7,970 nt of DNA from assembly GCA_964409165.1 (NCBI GenBank), contig CAYPCH010000143.1, positions 1-7,970 of the forward strand, in the 5' to 3' direction. Made by a program: the position numbers and the translations under genes. This document shows positions 5,487 through 7,970 of this stretch, in pieces. The DNA is from CAYPCH01 sp964409165 (GTDB lineage: Bacteria; Bacillota; Clostridia; Acetivibrionales; Acetivibrionaceae). Numbering within the stretch: position 1 is the stretch's first letter; the number at the start of each line of letters is the position of its first letter. The notes under the pieces are model-generated. The model was not told where the DNA came from. It was given only the letters and a program-made list of their open reading frames with translations, and made no database searches.

Positions 5487-5515
5487 TTGACAGTTCGTTT
5501 TGAGATTGGTAAAAT
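5487..5515 (+). promoter_or_regulatory. Promoter of the toxin/immunity unit
   Basis: A consensus -35 box TTGACA (5487-5492) and a -10 box TAAAAT (5510-5515) are 17 bases apart. Initiation near 5522 gives a leader of about 65 bases. A GTATAA half-site like those after repL occurs in the leader at 5538-5543. Confidence 0.75.
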
Positions 5516-5586
5516 AGCTTGTACCTAAAATACAATGGTATAATTTTACTAAAAAATTTACAAAATTTATCAAGGGAGGTCTGAAA

Positions 5587-6450
5587 ATGAGAAAAACTGT
5601 TTTTACCAAAGTAATTGTATTTATGTTGAGTTTTGCACTGCTATTTACAACAATGTCTCAATCTGTTTTAGCGGCAAGTGAAGCTCAAACAAAAGAAAAA
5701 CAAGCCGTCCAGTTAGCAAAAGAGGTATACGAGAAGCTATCGCCCGAAGCAAAACAATATTTTATTGACTATATGGAAGATAGCAGTCCAGATTTATTGG
5801 ATTTCCATAAAAAGAATATTGACAAAAAGTATGTAAAGCCAAAAGTAAAACAAAAAGCTATTCCAACTATTAATGGTATTCAAGCCAACGCACCAAGAGC
5901 ATATGCGGCTGTAGCTTCGGCTAATCCATTGTCAATACTAAGCACAGAGTTAATAGCTTTGAACTTGCCTACAGCAGTACGTTACACTTTGATGGCTATG
6001 GGTGGAGGACTTGCGGCGGCAGGACTTGACGGTCCGTTACCAGTAGGTGACATTATTGCGGCAATAGTTGCTATTGGTGGTGTAGCTGTCCTTGCTTACT
6101 ATTGGGATGACATATCTCCAAAATGGAATGGAATAGTAAATGCTTTCAAGAAAGCTTTTTCATCAATGGCTAGTAACATAACAAAAGCATTTACGGATAT
6201 TGCTTTGAAGATTGAAATAGCTTATGTTTCTTCAAAAATTCCTAGCAAATTGAAGAGTGGTGACAAAGTTGACATTAGTAAATTCAATCAGAAAAAGCCT
6301 GGAAGTGGACCTCCTACATGGATTGGACCTTTAGCATGGTACATACAAAAAGACACAGCAGGTCATGGAGGAAGAGTTTGGAAGCTTTTTGATTGGGCAG
6401 GAAATAGAATTGCTTCTTTAGCGGCTGATGGTAAAATACTAGGAAAGTAA
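5587..6450 (+). CDS. Secreted polymorphic-toxin-like protein
   Basis: This is a 287-residue protein with a clear Sec signal peptide: basic start MRKTVFTK, a hydrophobic core at residues 9-22 and cleavage after VLA near residue 29. Next come a charged helical region (35-90), a Gly/Ala-rich hydrophobic segment (about 125-172, perhaps membrane-inserting), an amphipathic stretch, and a compact C-terminal domain (about 224-287). That domain has His260-Gly-Gly, Trp265-Lys266, Arg274 and Asp281-Gly-Lys near the very end. The layout (export signal, spacer, short tip domain ending at the C-terminus) and the immediately following small acidic gene fit a toxin/immunity pair. C-terminal domains ending in HGG-x-x-WKL...GxRIASL-x-x-DGK occur in polymorphic toxins, but I cannot name the family or its substrate; a nuclease is possible. 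The ribosome site AAGGGAGG (5572-5579) is excellent. It shares a transcription unit with the next gene. Confidence 0.65.
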   Translation: MRKTVFTKVIVFMLSFALLFTTMSQSVLAASEAQTKEKQAVQLAKEVYEKLSPEAKQYFIDYMEDSSPDLLDFHKKNIDKKYVKPKVKQKAIPTINGIQANAPRAYAAVASANPLSILSTELIALNLPTAVRYTLMAMGGGLAAAGLDGPLPVGDIIAAIVAIGGVAVLAYYWDDISPKWNGIVNAFKKAFSSMASNITKAFTDIALKIEIAYVSSKIPSKLKSGDKVDISKFNQKKPGSGPPTWIGPLAWYIQKDTAGHGGRVWKLFDWAGNRIASLAADGKILGK

Positions 6451-6474
6451 ATACTGGAAAGTCGAGGATATTTT

Positions 6475-7071
6475 ATGACGTTGAAAGAATTGTTGAATAG
6501 TTGGAATGTAATTGATATATTAAATGATGATTTTGCATTTGAACATTTATGTTCTACTAATCCTGATAACTGCTACTTTATTGACAGATTTCCTATTCAA
6601 ATAGAAAATTCTGACAAGTATTCACAGATAGAAGTATTTTATGACTCTGTACTAAACGGAGACCTGTGTGTAGAGATTTACAACAAAGAAGAAGAAAAGA
6701 TAAAAAATATACTCAAAAAGCTATGGGTATATAGCTTGCTTGAAGTTGAAACAAATTTAGCTTATGTAGAAGATGAAAAGATAACCAAAGTAATTGATAC
6801 CAGCAAAATGCCTTTTGTAAATGAATTGAGGAAGATGGTTGGAGAAAAATTATTTACTGTTGATAATGTCAATCATTTGGATACTCTTCTCGAATTGGGT
6901 CTGAGAGACAGAGTACATTCATGTTTTGTATTGTCTGACATGAAGATTATCGCATGGACAAATGGTTTGATAATATTACTCTACATGGTGAATTTGGATA
7001 ACAAGAATTTAGTGGAAAAAATAGTTTGCACAGAAGGAATGTATTTGAGACCTTACAAGCAAGCAGAATAA
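6475..7071 (+). CDS. Probable immunity protein of the adjacent toxin
   Basis: This 198-residue soluble acidic protein has no signal peptide and no clear membrane segment, and I do not recognise its family. Immunity function is inferred from position: it starts 24 bases after the toxin stop, with GAGGA at 6464-6468 and no promoter between, and a terminator follows 20 bases after its own stop. Toxin and gene thus form one closed unit. The acidic N-terminal half suits binding to the toxin's basic tip domain. Hydrophobic patches (about 164-174, IIAWTNGLIILLYMV) look like buried strands rather than a membrane span. If the toxin proved inactive, it would simply be an unknown co-transcribed gene. 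Confidence 0.5.
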   Translation: MTLKELLNSWNVIDILNDDFAFEHLCSTNPDNCYFIDRFPIQIENSDKYSQIEVFYDSVLNGDLCVEIYNKEEEKIKNILKKLWVYSLLEVETNLAYVEDEKITKVIDTSKMPFVNELRKMVGEKLFTVDNVNHLDTLLELGLRDRVHSCFVLSDMKIIAWTNGLIILLYMVNLDNKNLVEKIVCTEGMYLRPYKQAE

Positions 7072-7090
7072 ACAATCAGTTATACTAAAG

Positions 7091-7116
7091 AGAAGGTGTA
7101 AAAACCTTCTTTTTTA
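7091..7116 (+). terminator. Terminator of the toxin/immunity unit
   Basis: AGAAGGT (7091-7097) and ACCTTCT (7104-7110) form a 7-bp stem with a 6-base loop, followed by a run of T. Its 3' arm and tail (CCTTCTTTTTTATT) closely match those of the terminator upstream of the unit. Confidence 0.85.
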
Positions 7117-7186
7117 TTACCACTACTTACCTTCTATTATGAGGGATTTTTACCTCAAAGCCTTACAACCACGCCGTTTATTACCA

Positions 7187-7215
7187 GTGACATCATCTTT
7201 CCATTACAGTATAAT
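7187..7215 (+). promoter_or_regulatory. Promoter of integrase B
   Basis: A -35 box GTGACA (7187-7192) and a consensus -10 box TATAAT (7210-7215) are separated by 17 bases. The start of transcription is expected near 7222, with ATG at 7258. Confidence 0.7.
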
Positions 7216-7245
7216 TGTATTATGTTAACCACATTTCAATTATAC
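7209..7245. promoter_or_regulatory. Inverted repeat over the integrase B promoter, probable operator
   Basis: GTATAATTG (7209-7217) contains the -10 box, and its perfect inverse CAATTATAC (7237-7245) abuts the ribosome binding site AGGAGG (7246-7251), with 19 bases between. Transcription starts between the arms, so an RNA hairpin is unlikely; binding by a protein is the better explanation. The half-sites match the GTATAA/TTATAC array after repL. Confidence 0.5.
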
Positions 7246-7257
7246 AGGAGGTCACTA

Positions 7258-7970
7258 ATGGCAGAGAAGAAAAAGAAAACCAGAGGTCACGGAGAAGGAA
7301 CAATTACCCAACGTCCCAACGGTACATGGATGGGACAGGTCACACTTTACATTGACGAAAATGGAAAAGCTAAAAGAGCCACCTATTACGGTAAAACAAG
7401 ACCCGAAGTAGTGGAAAAAGTCAATAAAGCAAAAGCCCAAATAGATACAGGCACTTTTGCACCACCTACAAGGCTTACATTCGGCGACTGGCTGGATACA
7501 TGGCTACACGAATATAAAGCCACCAGTACCCGACCAACCACCTTTGCAGGGTATGAAATGCTTGTCAGAGTCCATATAAAACCTTCTATCGGTTATTTAC
7601 CCTTACAGGATTTGAGAGCCGACCAATTACAGAAATTCTATAATGATAAATTCAAAAATGGCAGAGTGCAAAAAGAGAGTGACAAGCCCGAGAAGAAGAG
7701 TCGAAAGAAAAAGAAGTCCGATACTGAGGACGGCACGAATAAAGGACTATCGGCGGCAACCATCAAAAAAATGCACCTTGTTATCCATGAAGCACTTCAA
7801 CAAGCAATGAAAAACAATCTTGTATCAAGGAACGTATCAGAAGCCACTACCCTACCCAAAGGCAAGAAAAAAGAAATCCGAGTACTGACAGCCGAGGACG
7901 AACAAAAGTTTTTGGGAATCATCAAAGAGGACAGAATGAGGACGGCTTTTATATTGGAATTGAATACAGG
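7258..7970 (+). CDS. Tyrosine recombinase / integrase B (5' part, runs off the window)
   Basis: The frame from ATG 7258 is open to the window end (237 codons). AGGAGG at 7246-7251 fixes the start. Residues about 8-66 form an arm-type DNA-binding domain of the AP2-like class (GHGEGTITQRPNGTWMGQV followed by KRATYYGKTRPEVVEKV), as in Tn916-like and phage integrases. Residues about 72-200 form the SAM-like core-binding domain, and the catalytic domain begins at about 207 (RVLTAEDEQKFL). The catalytic Arg, His-x-x-Arg and Tyr lie beyond the window. A very basic insert, residues 137-162 (KPEKKSRKKKK), interrupts the core-binding domain. Codons ending in C (CCC, ACC, GCC) are more frequent than in the neighbours, suggesting another origin. 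It would integrate the right-hand element, with the HTH protein at 3488 as likely directionality partner. Confidence 0.88.
   Translation, partial: MAEKKKKTRGHGEGTITQRPNGTWMGQVTLYIDENGKAKRATYYGKTRPEVVEKVNKAKAQIDTGTFAPPTRLTFGDWLDTWLHEYKATSTRPTTFAGYEMLVRVHIKPSIGYLPLQDLRADQLQKFYNDKFKNGRVQKESDKPEKKSRKKKKSDTEDGTNKGLSAATIKKMHLVIHEALQQAMKNNLVSRNVSEATTLPKGKKKEIRVLTAEDEQKFLGIIKEDRMRTAFILELNT

Noticed and set aside
5326..5535. Minus-strand open frame of 69 codons
   Set aside because: It crosses a plus-strand terminator and promoter and has no coding signals.

Overview
The window is AT-rich, low-GC Gram-positive DNA, most likely from a clostridium. This rests on strong GGAGG-type ribosome binding sites, TTGACA/TATAAT promoters, hairpin plus T-tract terminators, a RepL-type replication protein and tyrosine integrases of Firmicute type. 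Nothing in it looks like core-genome metabolism. It reads as mobile accessory DNA in which two integrative elements seem to meet at a tRNA-derived attachment site.

Left part (1 to about 2969), element A: a complete class II Fic protein with a C-terminal winged helix, preceded by an array of inverted TTTTAATAAG half-sites; a 393-base gap holding several inverted repeats and a hairpin-rich, GC-richer stretch; then a compact tyrosine integrase whose 3' end carries three 11-bp-spaced direct repeats. Next comes the 3' part of a tRNA gene on the minus strand (2970-3013), best read as tRNA-Thr(GGT) cut in its anticodon loop. This looks like an attachment-site copy.

Right part (3014 to the window end), element B: an attachment-proximal region with repeated GTTTACATA sites and a terminator; an excisionase-like HTH protein; a RepL-like replication gene split by a -1 frameshift (TGA overlapping TTG) and followed by a regular array of TTATAC/GTATAA half-sites; a lone minus-strand gene resembling a phage terminase small subunit, with its own promoter; remnants of two or three decayed genes; a secreted toxin-like gene with its probable immunity gene, forming a transcription unit between two terminators; and the first 237 codons of a second tyrosine integrase, which runs off the window.

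The likely picture is a small integrated plasmid-like or phage-satellite-like element (integrase, excisionase, RepL, TerS-like). Its replication module is decaying while integrase, excisionase and the toxin/immunity cargo stay intact. It appears to have inserted into the tRNA gene already used by element A. If so, an intact tRNA-Thr(GGT) repeating the 44-bp fragment should lie just beyond the end of integrase B, outside this window. Assignments rest on motif recognition only; no database search was possible.
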